Assembly (NCBI GenBank): GCA_027066325.1
Contig: JAMONY010000012.1
Coordinates: forward strand, 1 to 51,975
From: Helicobacteraceae bacterium
Lineage (GTDB): Bacteria > Campylobacterota > Campylobacteria > Campylobacterales > Sulfurimonadaceae
Reading direction: 5' to 3'
Length of the DNA stretch: 51,975 bases
Shown here: positions 42,880 to 51,975 of the stretch, one piece after another
Numbering within the stretch: the first letter of the stretch is position 1
Layout of the letters: each line of letters opens with the position of its first letter
The notes under the pieces: generated by a model
Seen by the model: only the letters and a program-made list of their open reading frames with translations
What the model was told of the DNA's origin: nothing
The model's database searches: none
Made by a program: the position numbers and the translations under genes

Positions 42880-43365
42880 TTAACACACAAGATATGAGAG
42901 CGGCACAATTACACTGCTACGCTCTTGCCAATGTGGATGTGGTACGCTTAAAATGTTGCTCTGTATCTTCAAATTGTCAAAAAATAGTATATCAAGATCT
43001 AGTGTTCTAGGTCCATTTTTAAATGATCTGACCCTGCCAAATCTTCTCTCTACTCCAAGTAGATATCTCATAAAAGTATCTGGTTTCATTGTAGTCTGAA
43101 CTACTAATACAGCATTGAAAAAGTACTCCTGCTCTAAAAAACCAAAAGGTGGGTTTTTAACAATAGGCGAGCTACGCTTTAGACTTACTCTGCTATCTCG
43201 TTGAAAAAAAATAAGTAGCTTCTGTAATCTACGCAATACATCTGCAACATTACCGCCCACACCAATCACAACAGTGTGTGGCAAACTTCTACTCTGCCAA
43301 CTCTTAGGAAAATCTCTGCTTTTCAAGAGCGTTATACTGCTCTTAAACTCTCTTCTTAGATACAA
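42880..43365 (-). CDS. folK: 2-amino-4-hydroxy-6-hydroxymethyldihydropteridine pyrophosphokinase
   Basis: GVGGNVADVLRRL, GVERRFGRVRSFKNGPRTLDLDILFF, VPHPHWQERS. Confidence 0.95.
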   Translation of the reverse strand: MYLRREFKSSITLLKSRDFPKSWQSRSLPHTVVIGVGGNVADVLRRLQKLLIFFQRDSRVSLKRSSPIVKNPPFGFLEQEYFFNAVLVVQTTMKPDTFMRYLLGVERRFGRVRSFKNGPRTLDLDILFFDNLKIQSNILSVPHPHWQERSSVIVPLSYLVC

Positions 43366-43371
43366 CTAGAG

Positions 43372-43851
43372 CTACTGTTGTTGCTGCTGTTGCTCTTGTG
43401 CTTTTTTTGCATTGGCGATATCGGTAATCATCTGAGTCATTCCAAGCATAGCCAAGTGGTATCCAAATGGACCAAAGCCTGTGATAGATGATGCACAAGC
43501 TGGTGCTACTAGATCGCGCTGTCTAAACTCTTCGCGTCTATGTATATTGCTAATATGTACTTCAATAGCTGGCAAAGAGACTGCTACAAGTGCATCACGA
43601 ATAGCTATAGATGTGTGAGAGTAAGCTGCTGGATTGATGATGATACCATCTGCATCGCCATAACACTCTTGGATTCTGTCTACTATCTCACCCTCTAAGT
43701 TGCTCTGAAAAAACTCAACCTCAATCTTATTGGCTTCTGCAAACTCTCTCATCTGTTGGTGAATCTGCTCTAGCTTCATAGCTCCATAGATATGCTGTTC
43801 GCGAATACCAAGCATGTTTAGATTTGGTCCTTGTATGACTGCTATTTTCAT
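43372..43851 (-). CDS. aroQ: 3-dehydroquinate dehydratase, type II
   Basis: [50 protein letters not shown]; poly-Gln C-terminus. Confidence 0.97.
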   Translation of the reverse strand: MKIAVIQGPNLNMLGIREQHIYGAMKLEQIHQQMREFAEANKIEVEFFQSNLEGEIVDRIQECYGDADGIIINPAAYSHTSIAIRDALVAVSLPAIEVHISNIHRREEFRQRDLVAPACASSITGFGPFGYHLAMLGMTQMITDIANAKKAQEQQQQQQ

Positions 43852-43925
43852 TATTACCCTTAAAATTAATTTTTGAGTGGATATTATACGGTTAAAATAT
43901 TAAAACTTAGCAAAAGGGGCTAGAT

Positions 43926-45161
43926 TTGAAGATAATTACACCATCTTTTATACTTTTAAGCAGCGGATTAGTTAAAAATCTCTCGGTTGCTTTTGACAAA
44001 GAGGTGGTTTTAGTTGCCCCTCTAAAAGAGCTTCTTGATAGATTTAAGGATGCTCAAACTATTGAGTGCAAAGCTGATACGGTCTTGATGCCAGGTCTTG
44101 TTAATCCACATGTACACCTTGAGTTTTGTGCCAACAAAGCAGATCTTCAGTATGGGTCATTTATACCATGGCTACATAGCGTGATAGATAAACGAGAAGA
44201 GCTTCTTAGTAGATGTGACACCAAGCTAATCTCACAACACTTAGAGCAGATGCTTAAAGGAGGCACAACAGCCATAGGCGCAATAAGCTCGTATGCATTA
44301 GATCTTAAAGCTACTGCTACTGCTGCGCAAAAAGTGAGATTTTTTAGTGAGATAATAGGCTCATCGCCCAACATGGTAGATGCTCTTTATGGTGATTTTG
44401 TAGCACGCCTTGATGAGTCCATGGGTATCACAAGAGAGGGGTTTTATAGTGGTGTTGCTATACACTCACCATACTCCGTACACCCCGTGTTGATCAAAAA
44501 AGCACTAAAACTTGCTAAAGAGAGAGACCTGCTCACTACTGCTCACCTCTTAGAGAGCAGAGCAGAGAGAGAGTGGCTAAAGAGTAGCAGTGGTGAGTTT
44601 AAACCATTTTTTCAAAAGTTTCTCTCTCAAGATAGAGCAGTTAACGATGTAGATGGATTCTTAAAGCTCTTCAGGGGTCTGCCTACACTTATGACACACG
44701 CAAATTATGCCAATATTGATGAACTAAAAGAGCTATCACAAGAGCAGCATACACTTATACACTGCCCTATATCTAACCGTCTACTGGGTAGTAAAAAACT
44801 TGATCTACATAAAGTACAAGAGGCTAAAGTTGAGTGGATACTAGCTAGCGATGGATTGAGCTCAAACTATACACTTGATGGATTTGAACAGATGAGAGCA
44901 GCTTTAATGATGCAAGATGAGCTAGAGCTAGAGCCATTTGCCTTAGAGTTGTTAAATGGTGCTACAATAAGAGCGGCAGATGCGTTGAAATTAAATTGTG
45001 GTGCTATCTCTACAGGTAGAGCGGCCGATATGTTACTACTTGATATAAGCAGTAACACAGAGCAGATACTACCTTCACATATCATACTGCACAAATACCC
45101 TATATTAGAGGTATATATAGATGGAAAAGCACAACTAGGAGAGAGTCATGGAAGGTCTTAA
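43926..45161 (+). CDS. mqnX: Aminofutalosine deaminase-like amidohydrolase (futalosine menaquinone pathway)
   Basis: MPGLVNPHVHLEF, TTAIGAISS, SPYSVHPVLIKKALK, ILASDGLSSNYTLDGFEQMR; next to aroQ and sppA as in other Campylobacterota. Confidence 0.8.
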   Translation: MKIITPSFILLSSGLVKNLSVAFDKEVVLVAPLKELLDRFKDAQTIECKADTVLMPGLVNPHVHLEFCANKADLQYGSFIPWLHSVIDKREELLSRCDTKLISQHLEQMLKGGTTAIGAISSYALDLKATATAAQKVRFFSEIIGSSPNMVDALYGDFVARLDESMGITREGFYSGVAIHSPYSVHPVLIKKALKLAKERDLLTTAHLLESRAEREWLKSSSGEFKPFFQKFLSQDRAVNDVDGFLKLFRGLPTLMTHANYANIDELKELSQEQHTLIHCPISNRLLGSKKLDLHKVQEAKVEWILASDGLSSNYTLDGFEQMRAALMMQDELELEPFALELLNGATIRAADALKLNCGAISTGRAADMLLLDISSNTEQILPSHIILHKYPILEVYIDGKAQLGESHGRS

Positions 45162-46017
45162 GCAGCTATTTTTACCGATAACAGCCACTATAAAATTTAT
45201 ACAAAACCACTTCAAAGCGATGCTATTTTTACTGCTACTATTTTTAATCTTTGCGCCATCATCACAAGATGGGCTAAGTGCATACAATCTAAAATCTATC
45301 AACCTAGCAGGTCCCATTTTCGACACAACCGATGTTGTCTATGAGCTAGAAGATGCGCGCCAAGATAGTGGAGTTGAGGGTGTGTTATTGATCGTTGATT
45401 CACCAGGTGGTGCGGTTGCTCCTTCACTAGAGGTAGCATATGCTGTAAAGCGACTAAGTCAAAGCAAGCCTGTAGTTGTATACGCTAAAGGCACACTAGC
45501 TAGTGGTAGCTACTACGCCTCTATATGGGCTGATGAGATCATGGCAAATCCAGGCTCCATGGTTGGCTCCATTGGAGTGATTATGCAAGGAATCAACACT
45601 GAAGAGCTTATGAGTAAGATAGGGATAAAATCTCAAGTAGCCTCAAGGGGTGAGTTTAAACAGGTTGGAACAAGTGATCGAGAGTGGAGTAAAGCTGAAC
45701 GAGCTGAGATTCAGAAGGTGATTGATGGTACCTATGAGATGTTTGTATCTGATGTTAGCAGCGCTAGAGATCTCAATATCTCACAAAGTCACCTCTATGC
45801 TGATGCTCACATATTTACTGCAGCTCAAGCTAAAGAGGTTGGGCTTGTAGATACTCTCGGTGTGCTCTACGATGCCAAACTTCGTCTTGAAACTCTATCT
45901 GGTGTACAAGAGCCAATCTGGAACCAAGAGAGTAGAGTTGATAAGTTCATTAAGGAGATAGGCGCAAAAAGTGCACAAATTATACACACCTATTTTCCAA
46001 ACCAAAGCCTTCATTAA
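45148..46017 (+). CDS. sppA: Signal peptide peptidase SppA
   Basis: VLLIVDSPGGAVAPSLEVA, YAKGTLASGSYYAS, MVGSIGVI, EFKQVGT. Confidence 0.95.
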   Translation: MEGLKQLFLPITATIKFIQNHFKAMLFLLLLFLIFAPSSQDGLSAYNLKSINLAGPIFDTTDVVYELEDARQDSGVEGVLLIVDSPGGAVAPSLEVAYAVKRLSQSKPVVVYAKGTLASGSYYASIWADEIMANPGSMVGSIGVIMQGINTEELMSKIGIKSQVASRGEFKQVGTSDREWSKAERAEIQKVIDGTYEMFVSDVSSARDLNISQSHLYADAHIFTAAQAKEVGLVDTLGVLYDAKLRLETLSGVQEPIWNQESRVDKFIKEIGAKSAQIIHTYFPNQSLH

Positions 46018-46065
46018 TCTTAAAAAGTGTAAAATGGCGGATAATTAAACTTAAGAGGCGCTAAT

Positions 46066-46497
46066 ATGATTACAAGACCAGAACCTATCGATGAAGAGGT
46101 TCTTTTTGATGGCAGAAGTCTGATTTCTGAAACTGATTTAAGTGGTAAGATCACATTTGTAAACCGTAAATTTATTGAGATGACATGCTACAGTAAAGAA
46201 GAAGCTATTGGAGAACCACACAACATATTGCGTCACCCAGATATGCCTCGTGCAGCTTTTGCTGGCATGTGGGATATTATACAAGAGGGTAAGACTTGGG
46301 AGGGGTATGTTAAAAACCTTAGAAAAGATGGTAGATACTACTGGGTAATTGTCACCATAGTTCCAAAGAAAGATGATCACGGTAAAGTCATAGGCTACAT
46401 AGCTTCACGAAAAATGCCTGATCCTATAAAACTTAAATTTATCATAAGCCAATATCAACAACTACTTGAAAAAGAGAAAGCGTCTGAGGCTAAGTAG
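46066..46497 (+). CDS. Stand-alone PAS-domain protein (Aer/CetB-like)
   Basis: TDLSGKITFVNRKFIEMTCYSKEEAIGEPHNILRHPDMPRAAFAGMW...GKTWEGYVKNLRKDGRYYWV; no signalling output domain. Confidence 0.88.
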   Translation: MITRPEPIDEEVLFDGRSLISETDLSGKITFVNRKFIEMTCYSKEEAIGEPHNILRHPDMPRAAFAGMWDIIQEGKTWEGYVKNLRKDGRYYWVIVTIVPKKDDHGKVIGYIASRKMPDPIKLKFIISQYQQLLEKEKASEAK

Positions 46498-46504
46498 CAG
46501 ATAG

Positions 46505-47032
46505 ATGAAGATCACTATTGCTATCACTGGAGCTAGTGGCTCATCTCTTGGACTAAAGCTACTAAAAGCTCTACCCAATAGTATCGACAAACATCTAATC
46601 CTCTCCGATAGTGCCAAAGCTGTACTACAGATAGAGGAGCAAGTTAGCATACATGATGATCAAAATATAGCCTCTGCTCTCTCTTCTGGCTCATTTGGAA
46701 CTGATGTTATGATGATAGTGCCTTGTAGCATGAATACGGTTGCAAAGATATCAAATGGCATAGCAGACAACCTAACAACAAGAGCAGCGTCAGTGATGAT
46801 CAAAGAGCACAAAACTCTGCTTATAGCACCACGAGAGATGCCTCTTAGCTCTATTGCACTTGAAAACTTACTTAAACTATCTCAAAACGGTGTTATAATT
46901 GCACCGCCACTATTGGCATACTATTCAAAACAGCAGACGCTAGAACAGATGGAGAGTTTTATGGTTGGAAGATGGCTTGACCTTGTTGGAGTGGACAATA
47001 AGCTCTATAAGCGTTGGGGTGAAGATGCATAA
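46505..47032 (+). CDS. ubiX: Flavin prenyltransferase UbiX
   Basis: IAITGASGSSLGLKLL, MIVPCSMNTVAKISNGIADNLTTRAASV, PREMPLSSIALENLL. Confidence 0.96.
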   Translation: MKITIAITGASGSSLGLKLLKALPNSIDKHLILSDSAKAVLQIEEQVSIHDDQNIASALSSGSFGTDVMMIVPCSMNTVAKISNGIADNLTTRAASVMIKEHKTLLIAPREMPLSSIALENLLKLSQNGVIIAPPLLAYYSKQQTLEQMESFMVGRWLDLVGVDNKLYKRWGEDA

Positions 47033-47516
47033 GATAGCACTATATCCAGGCACCTTTGACCCTATCACCAATGGTCACTGCGATATCATCAATCGAGCGC
47101 TAAATCTTTTTGACCACCTCATCATAGCAGTTGCAGACTCACGAAGCAAAAAGCCACTATTTACACTTGATGAGAGAATAGATATGAGTCAAAGAGCAGT
47201 AGCAGATCTTGATCGAGTTGAAGTTGTTGGGTTTGACAATCTCACCATAGACCTAGCCAAAGAGCACAACGCCTCCATACTCATCCGTGGGCTTAGAGCC
47301 GTTAGTGATTTTGAGTATGAGCTACAGCTTGGCTATCTTAACAACTCACTAGATGACAGCATAGAGACAGTTTATCTAATGCCGACACTACAAAATGCAT
47401 TTATAAGCTCATCTATTGTAAGAAACCTTCTATCTTTCAATGGTAAAACAGAGCATCTTCTCCCACCATCTGTTGAGAGTATGATACGAGACTTGGACTC
47501 ATGTACATTACCATAG
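47025..47516 (+). CDS. coaD: Phosphopantetheine adenylyltransferase
   Basis: ALYPGTFDPITNGHCDII, LIRGLRAVSDFEYE, SSSIVRNL. Start chosen at MHKIALYPG. Confidence 0.97.
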   Translation: MHKIALYPGTFDPITNGHCDIINRALNLFDHLIIAVADSRSKKPLFTLDERIDMSQRAVADLDRVEVVGFDNLTIDLAKEHNASILIRGLRAVSDFEYELQLGYLNNSLDDSIETVYLMPTLQNAFISSSIVRNLLSFNGKTEHLLPPSVESMIRDLDSCTLP

Positions 47517-48082
47517 AGGGCATAGACACCGCTGGTAAATCTACCCAGATAGAGGCCCTTAAAAAGCTCTTTACAGATGCCATATTTGTAAAAGAGCCTG
47601 GAGAGACAGAGATTGGAAACAAAATAAGATCTATCATACTAGATGATGGTGTAGAGTCATCAAGAGCAGAGACACTCCTATTTTTAGCAGATAGAGCACT
47701 ACTAGTAGATAGAGTCATAAAGCCAAACATACAAAAACTTATCATCTCAGATAGATCAGCAGTCTCAGGCATAGCCTACTCTCTAGCATCTTATGATTTC
47801 GATACCGTAGAGTTAGTAGAGTTAAACCGTTTTGCAACCGACAATATACTGCCTGATCTATGCATTGTACTAAAACTAGAACCTAGTGAACTTAGTCTCA
47901 GGCTACAGAGCAGACCTACAGACAAGATCGAATCTAGAGGTGAAAAGTACCTACTAAATATCCAAAAAAACCTCTTTAGAGCTTCAGAGCTTTTGGGTAT
48001 ACAGACAGTTAGTATCGATGCTTCACTACCTATGAAAAATATAACTCAAACTATTGGCAACATAATAAAAGGAGAGTCATGA
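47501..48082 (+). CDS. tmk: Thymidylate kinase
   Basis: YITIEGIDTAGKSTQIEAL, FVKEPGETEIG, LFLADRALLVD, SDRSAVSGIAY. Confidence 0.96.
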   Translation: MYITIEGIDTAGKSTQIEALKKLFTDAIFVKEPGETEIGNKIRSIILDDGVESSRAETLLFLADRALLVDRVIKPNIQKLIISDRSAVSGIAYSLASYDFDTVELVELNRFATDNILPDLCIVLKLEPSELSLRLQSRPTDKIESRGEKYLLNIQKNLFRASELLGIQTVSIDASLPMKNITQTIGNIIKGES

Positions 48083-49290
48083 TCAACTCACTACGAGGCA
48101 TGAATGATATGTTCTACCCAGATAGCGCACTATATGAGCAGTTTATCAGTGTAGCAACTAAAGTAGCTTCACGCTATGGATATAGATTTTTACAGACTCC
48201 TACACTTGAACAGACCTCTCTATTTAAACGCTCTGTAGGTGAGTCTAGTGACATAGTCAACAAAGAGATGTATCAATTTACAGACAAAGGTTCAAATGAT
48301 GTCTGTTTGCGCCCTGAGGGTACTGCTGGCGTAGTGAGAGCATTTATACAACACAAACTAGATCGTGCAGGTGGAGTTCATCGCTACTTCTACCACGGCT
48401 CTATGTTTAGGTATGAGCGACCACAAAAAGGTAGACTTAGAGAGTTTCATCAGTTTGGCATTGAGAGTTTTGGTATTGAGAGTGCTTATGAAGATGCCAC
48501 AACCATACTAATGCTATGTGACATCTTTAATGAGCTTGCTATAGAGTATACACTTAGTATCAACTCTATAGCAGATGAGAACTGTATGCCTGCATATAAA
48601 AAGATGCTCATAGAGTTTCTTGAACTACAAAATGATAAAATATGTGAGGATTGCTGCAAAAGGAAAAAACTCAACCCTATTAGAGTTTTAGATTGCAAAA
48701 ATAGTAACTGTCAACTCATATATAAAGATGCGCCAAAACTCCTTGATCACCTGTGCGATAGTTGCAACAATGAGTTTGAACAGCTAAAATCGATACTAGA
48801 TGATAACAGCATAGAGTACAAGATAGATACCCATCTAGTGCGAGGTTTAGACTACTACAACAGAACAGCTTTTGAGTTTATAAGCGGTGATATAGGTGCT
48901 CAAAATGCGATAGCAGGTGGTGGCAGATATGATAAACTTTGTGAACACTTAGGCGGAAGAGCCACGCCTGCTGTTGGTGCCGCTATAGGGCTAGAGAGAG
49001 TATTGGAGCTAATTAAACTTGGCTTAGAGCCTACTCAAAGCTACTATTTTGGTGCTATGGATAGCGAATCAATCCCTATGCTTATTAGAGCTGCGCGCAT
49101 AAAAAGAGCAGTTGCTCCTTGTAACATAGAGTACAGACCGCGCTCACTAAAAGCACACCTTAAAAATGCTGACAAAGCCAACGCTTCATACTGTGTTATC
49201 ATTGGTGAAGATGAGCGCAAAGATGCCAAACTCTGGATTAAAAACCTACAAGACAATACTCAAAATAGAGTAGATATAGATAAGTTTTAG
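48079..49290 (+). CDS. hisS: Histidyl-tRNA synthetase
   Basis: LRGMNDMFYPDS, RPEGTAGVVRAFIQH, FRYERPQKGRLREFHQFG, VRGLDYYNRTAFE, GGGRYD. Confidence 0.98.
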   Translation: MINSLRGMNDMFYPDSALYEQFISVATKVASRYGYRFLQTPTLEQTSLFKRSVGESSDIVNKEMYQFTDKGSNDVCLRPEGTAGVVRAFIQHKLDRAGGVHRYFYHGSMFRYERPQKGRLREFHQFGIESFGIESAYEDATTILMLCDIFNELAIEYTLSINSIADENCMPAYKKMLIEFLELQNDKICEDCCKRKKLNPIRVLDCKNSNCQLIYKDAPKLLDHLCDSCNNEFEQLKSILDDNSIEYKIDTHLVRGLDYYNRTAFEFISGDIGAQNAIAGGGRYDKLCEHLGGRATPAVGAAIGLERVLELIKLGLEPTQSYYFGAMDSESIPMLIRAARIKRAVAPCNIEYRPRSLKAHLKNADKANASYCVIIGEDERKDAKLWIKNLQDNTQNRVDIDKF

Positions 49291-49292
49291 AG

Positions 49293-51125
49293 ATGCCATC
49301 ATCATACGGTTTAAAGATCTGGGCTGAAAACAACTTCATCATCAAAGATGATAGAGTTCACATCAACTACAAAAGTACACCATCTATACTTCAGATAGTA
49401 GAACAGATAAGATCCAAAGGCATAAGAGGACCAATTCTACTAAAACTACCACACCTCATCACTAAACAGATTAGAACTCTATATAACTCCTTTGAGAAGG
49501 CGATAGATGAAAATAGCTACAGAGGGAAGTTTAGAGCAGTCTACCCACTCAAGGTCAATCAATACCCAGAGACACTAAAACAGATCATAGAGTCTGGTAG
49601 AGAGTTTGAGTATGGTCTTGAGGCTGGCTCTAAAGCAGAACTAGTATTGGCCATGGCTCAGACTCCCCTAGGCTCTGCTATTACAGTCAATGGCTTTAAA
49701 GATGAAGAGATGATAACTATGGGCTTTATAGCAGCGCAGATGAGGCACAATATAACCTTAACCATTGAAGGCTTAGGTGAACTAGAGTCGATTATTGAAG
49801 TTGCGCAAAAAAGAGAGCTGGCTATACCAAACATAGGTATACGCATTAGACTTCATAGCGGAGGTAGTGGCGCATGGGCAAAGAGTGCTGGCATGCACTC
49901 TAAATTTGGTCTAACCTCTACAGAGTTACTAGAGGCATTTAGACTACTAAAAGAGCACAACTTGCTAGATAAATTTACTATGCTCCACTTTCACATAGGC
50001 TCTCAAGTAGAGGAGATTGCACCTCTAAAGCGTGCTCTAAGAGAGGCTGGCAATATCTATGCTGAACTTAAAAAGATAGGGGCTAAAAGCTTAAAATGCA
50101 TCAATATAGGTGGTGGCTTATCAGTAGAATATGCTCAACACAACACTAAGCGCGTACAGAACTACACACTAAGTGAAGCTGCCAATGATGTCATATATGT
50201 ATTGCGTGAAATTATGAACTCTAAGGGTGTTGAGCATCCAGATATCATGACCGAATCAGGCAGACTCATAACTGCCTCTCATGCTATCTTAATCACTCCT
50301 GTACTTGAGCTATTCTCACATGATTACCAAGAGCACTCATTAAGACTAAAGCCTACCAATCCGCCTCTTATAGAAGAACTAGTAGAGCTAAATCATCTTC
50401 TAAAACGCTCAAACTGTATCGAATACTTACATGATGGACTAGACCACATGGAGTCCCTTTTAACACTGTTTGAGCTTGGATATATAGATCTATGTGATCG
50501 CTCAAATGCAGAGATATTAGTGCATCTTATCATCAAAAAATCACTCTATCTTATAGGCAAAAATCGCCCTCCTGAGATAGAAAAGCTCTCTGAAAGATTA
50601 CAAGAACGCTATCTTGTAAATGGCTCATTTTTCCAAAGCATACCAGACTTTTGGGGTCTAAATCAAAAATTTCCAATCATGCCGATACACCACCTAGATC
50701 AAAGAGCCATTCGTGCTGCATCGCTATGGGATATCACATGTGATAGCGATGGAGAGATAGGGTTTGACCCATCTGCTCCACTCTATCTGCACGATATCGA
50801 CCTAGATAAAGAGGAGTATTTTTTAGCTTTTTTCAACATAGGTGCATATCAAGAGACTTTGGCTATGAGTCACAATCTCTTTTCGCGTCCAACTGAAGTG
50901 GTCGTAGATATTGATGACAACTCCTATGTTATAAGAGAACTCAATGAAGCATACAGCATACTTGAGACACTTGAAAAGATCAATTATAGTAGCGATGAGA
51001 TAGTTTCAAAACTTAAAAATAGGCTCAAAGAAGATGATTTTAGCGATAAACAAGAAAAAAAGGATACACTTTCTATGTGTAAAAATTTTTTGACACAAAA
51101 TGGGTATCTTAGAACAACAAAATAA
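49293..51125 (+). CDS. speA: Biosynthetic arginine decarboxylase
   Basis: FRAVYPLKVNQ, GLEAGSKAELVLAMA, FHIGSQVEEI, INIGGGLSVEY, TESGRLITASHAIL. Confidence 0.97.
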   Translation: MPSSYGLKIWAENNFIIKDDRVHINYKSTPSILQIVEQIRSKGIRGPILLKLPHLITKQIRTLYNSFEKAIDENSYRGKFRAVYPLKVNQYPETLKQIIESGREFEYGLEAGSKAELVLAMAQTPLGSAITVNGFKDEEMITMGFIAAQMRHNITLTIEGLGELESIIEVAQKRELAIPNIGIRIRLHSGGSGAWAKSAGMHSKFGLTSTELLEAFRLLKEHNLLDKFTMLHFHIGSQVEEIAPLKRALREAGNIYAELKKIGAKSLKCINIGGGLSVEYAQHNTKRVQNYTLSEAANDVIYVLREIMNSKGVEHPDIMTESGRLITASHAILITPVLELFSHDYQEHSLRLKPTNPPLIEELVELNHLLKRSNCIEYLHDGLDHMESLLTLFELGYIDLCDRSNAEILVHLIIKKSLYLIGKNRPPEIEKLSERLQERYLVNGSFFQSIPDFWGLNQKFPIMPIHHLDQRAIRAASLWDITCDSDGEIGFDPSAPLYLHDIDLDKEEYFLAFFNIGAYQETLAMSHNLFSRPTEVVVDIDDNSYVIRELNEAYSILETLEKINYSSDEIVSKLKNRLKEDDFSDKQEKKDTLSMCKNFLTQNGYLRTTK

Positions 51126-51840
51126 AAGGCATAAAGTGGCTCTTCTAAAACAGATACAAGAAGATTTTATCAACATCTATCAAAACGACCCTGCCATAAA
51201 GAGCCGTTTTGAGCTATTTTTTAACTATCCAGGTGTATGGGCAGTGGCATGGTATCGTATCTCAAATAGAATCTATCGTGCACGGTGGCGCAGGACAGCT
51301 AGATTTTTAATGGCAATTAATCAATTTTTAACCAATATCGACATACACCCAGCAGCCACCATAGGCAATAGGCTCTTTATAGACCATGGCATAGGTGTTG
51401 TTATAGGTGAGACTGCTGTTATAGAAGATGATGTTCTTATCTATCAAGGGGTAACTCTTGGGGGCGTTAGTCTAACAGCTGGTATTAAAAGGCACCCAAC
51501 GATTAAAAGCCGTGCTGTCATAGGAGCTGGAGCCAAGGTGCTTGGTGACATAGTCATAGGTGAGAGTGCAAAAGTTGGCTCTAACTCTGTAGTTGTCAAA
51601 TCAGTTCCACCAAACTGTACAGCCGTTGGCATACCAGCTAGAGTAGTTGGCAAAGGTAGAAGCAAAGATCCGCTCAGCCATAATAAACTACCAGATATCG
51701 ATAAAGAGCTATTTGAATATCTTCTTAAAAGAGTTGCAATTTTAGAGCATATACTTATGAAAGAGAATAGCAATATACTAGAGCAAGATCTTGAACTAGA
51801 GCAGATATATGACTCATTTATCAAAGCTATGAAGGGGTAG
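51100..51840 (+). CDS. cysE: Serine O-acetyltransferase
   Basis: IDIHPAATIGNRLFIDHGIGVVIGETAVIEDDVLIYQGVTLGG. A GTG at 51136 is an alternative start that avoids the overlap with speA. Confidence 0.95.
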   Translation: MGILEQQNKRHKVALLKQIQEDFINIYQNDPAIKSRFELFFNYPGVWAVAWYRISNRIYRARWRRTARFLMAINQFLTNIDIHPAATIGNRLFIDHGIGVVIGETAVIEDDVLIYQGVTLGGVSLTAGIKRHPTIKSRAVIGAGAKVLGDIVIGESAKVGSNSVVVKSVPPNCTAVGIPARVVGKGRSKDPLSHNKLPDIDKELFEYLLKRVAILEHILMKENSNILEQDLELEQIYDSFIKAMKG

Positions 51841-51853
51841 ACTTAAATAAACC

Positions 51854-51873
51854 CCGCCACCCACAAAAGGCGG
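51854..51873 (-). terminator. Stem-loop, candidate terminator between convergent cysE and the partial minus-strand CDS
   Basis: CCGCC-N10-GGCGG inverted repeat; on the minus strand it is followed by GGTTTATTT. Confidence 0.5.
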
Positions 51874-51895
51874 CACGACTCATTTTACATGTAAA

Positions 51896-51975
51896 TTATT
51901 GTGCCAGTTTATCACGCACAATCTGTACGGCGCGTACCATATTGTTAAGGCTGGCGCGTACCTCATTCCACTTAC
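51896..51975 (-). CDS. C-terminal fragment of an unidentified protein (continues beyond window)
   Basis: Minus-strand open frame ...KWNEVRASLNNMVRAVQIVRDKLAQ* ending at TAA 51896-51898, followed by a stem-loop. Confidence 0.5.
   Translation of the reverse strand, partial: KWNEVRASLNNMVRAVQIVRDKLAQ

Noticed and set aside
51444-51824. 126-aa minus-strand ORF
   Set aside because: Antisense to cysE; shadow frame with no independent support.
1-51975. Search for CRISPR arrays, retrons, toxin-antitoxin pairs, restriction-modification or other defence islands
   Set aside because: No regularly spaced repeats, reverse transcriptase, methyltransferase, nuclease or TA-like gene pairs were seen in the ORFs or intergenic regions.

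Overview
This 52 kb window is a densely packed chromosomal segment, AT-rich by eye, from a member of the Campylobacterota (Epsilonproteobacteria). Protein sequences and gene order support that assignment, for example fur-lysS-glyA-SPOR, folK-aroQ/aminofutalosine deaminase-sppA, ubiX-coaD-tmk-hisS-speA-cysE and fabZ-lpxA-clpX-mreB-mreC. About 55 credible CDSs, two tRNAs (Ser-GCT, Asn-GTT) and a truncated CDS at each edge were recognised. I saw no rRNA, CRISPR array, transposase, integrase or canonical defence cassette. Most of the window is housekeeping: amino-acid, lipid and envelope biosynthesis, tRNA charging, ATP synthase subunit a, DNA polymerase I and polyamine synthesis. Nothing is clearly an undescribed system. 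The items most worth a second look are: (i) a tetrahaem cytochrome c translationally coupled to a membrane diguanylate cyclase; (ii) a periplasmic protein made of two duplicated thioredoxin-like domains (CKAC/CKWC) with strong DNA-level similarity; (iii) a MipA/OmpV-type outer-membrane protein coupled to mreBC; (iv) a voltage-gated-type K+ channel coupled to a stand-alone RCK/TrkA protein; (v) two uncharacterised ORFs flanking a short-chain dehydrogenase whose start lies in a perfect 10-bp tandem repeat; (vi) a start-less fragment at the left edge that resembles a polymorphic or large surface protein. Many ORFs in the supplied track lie antisense to strong genes and are considered spurious.
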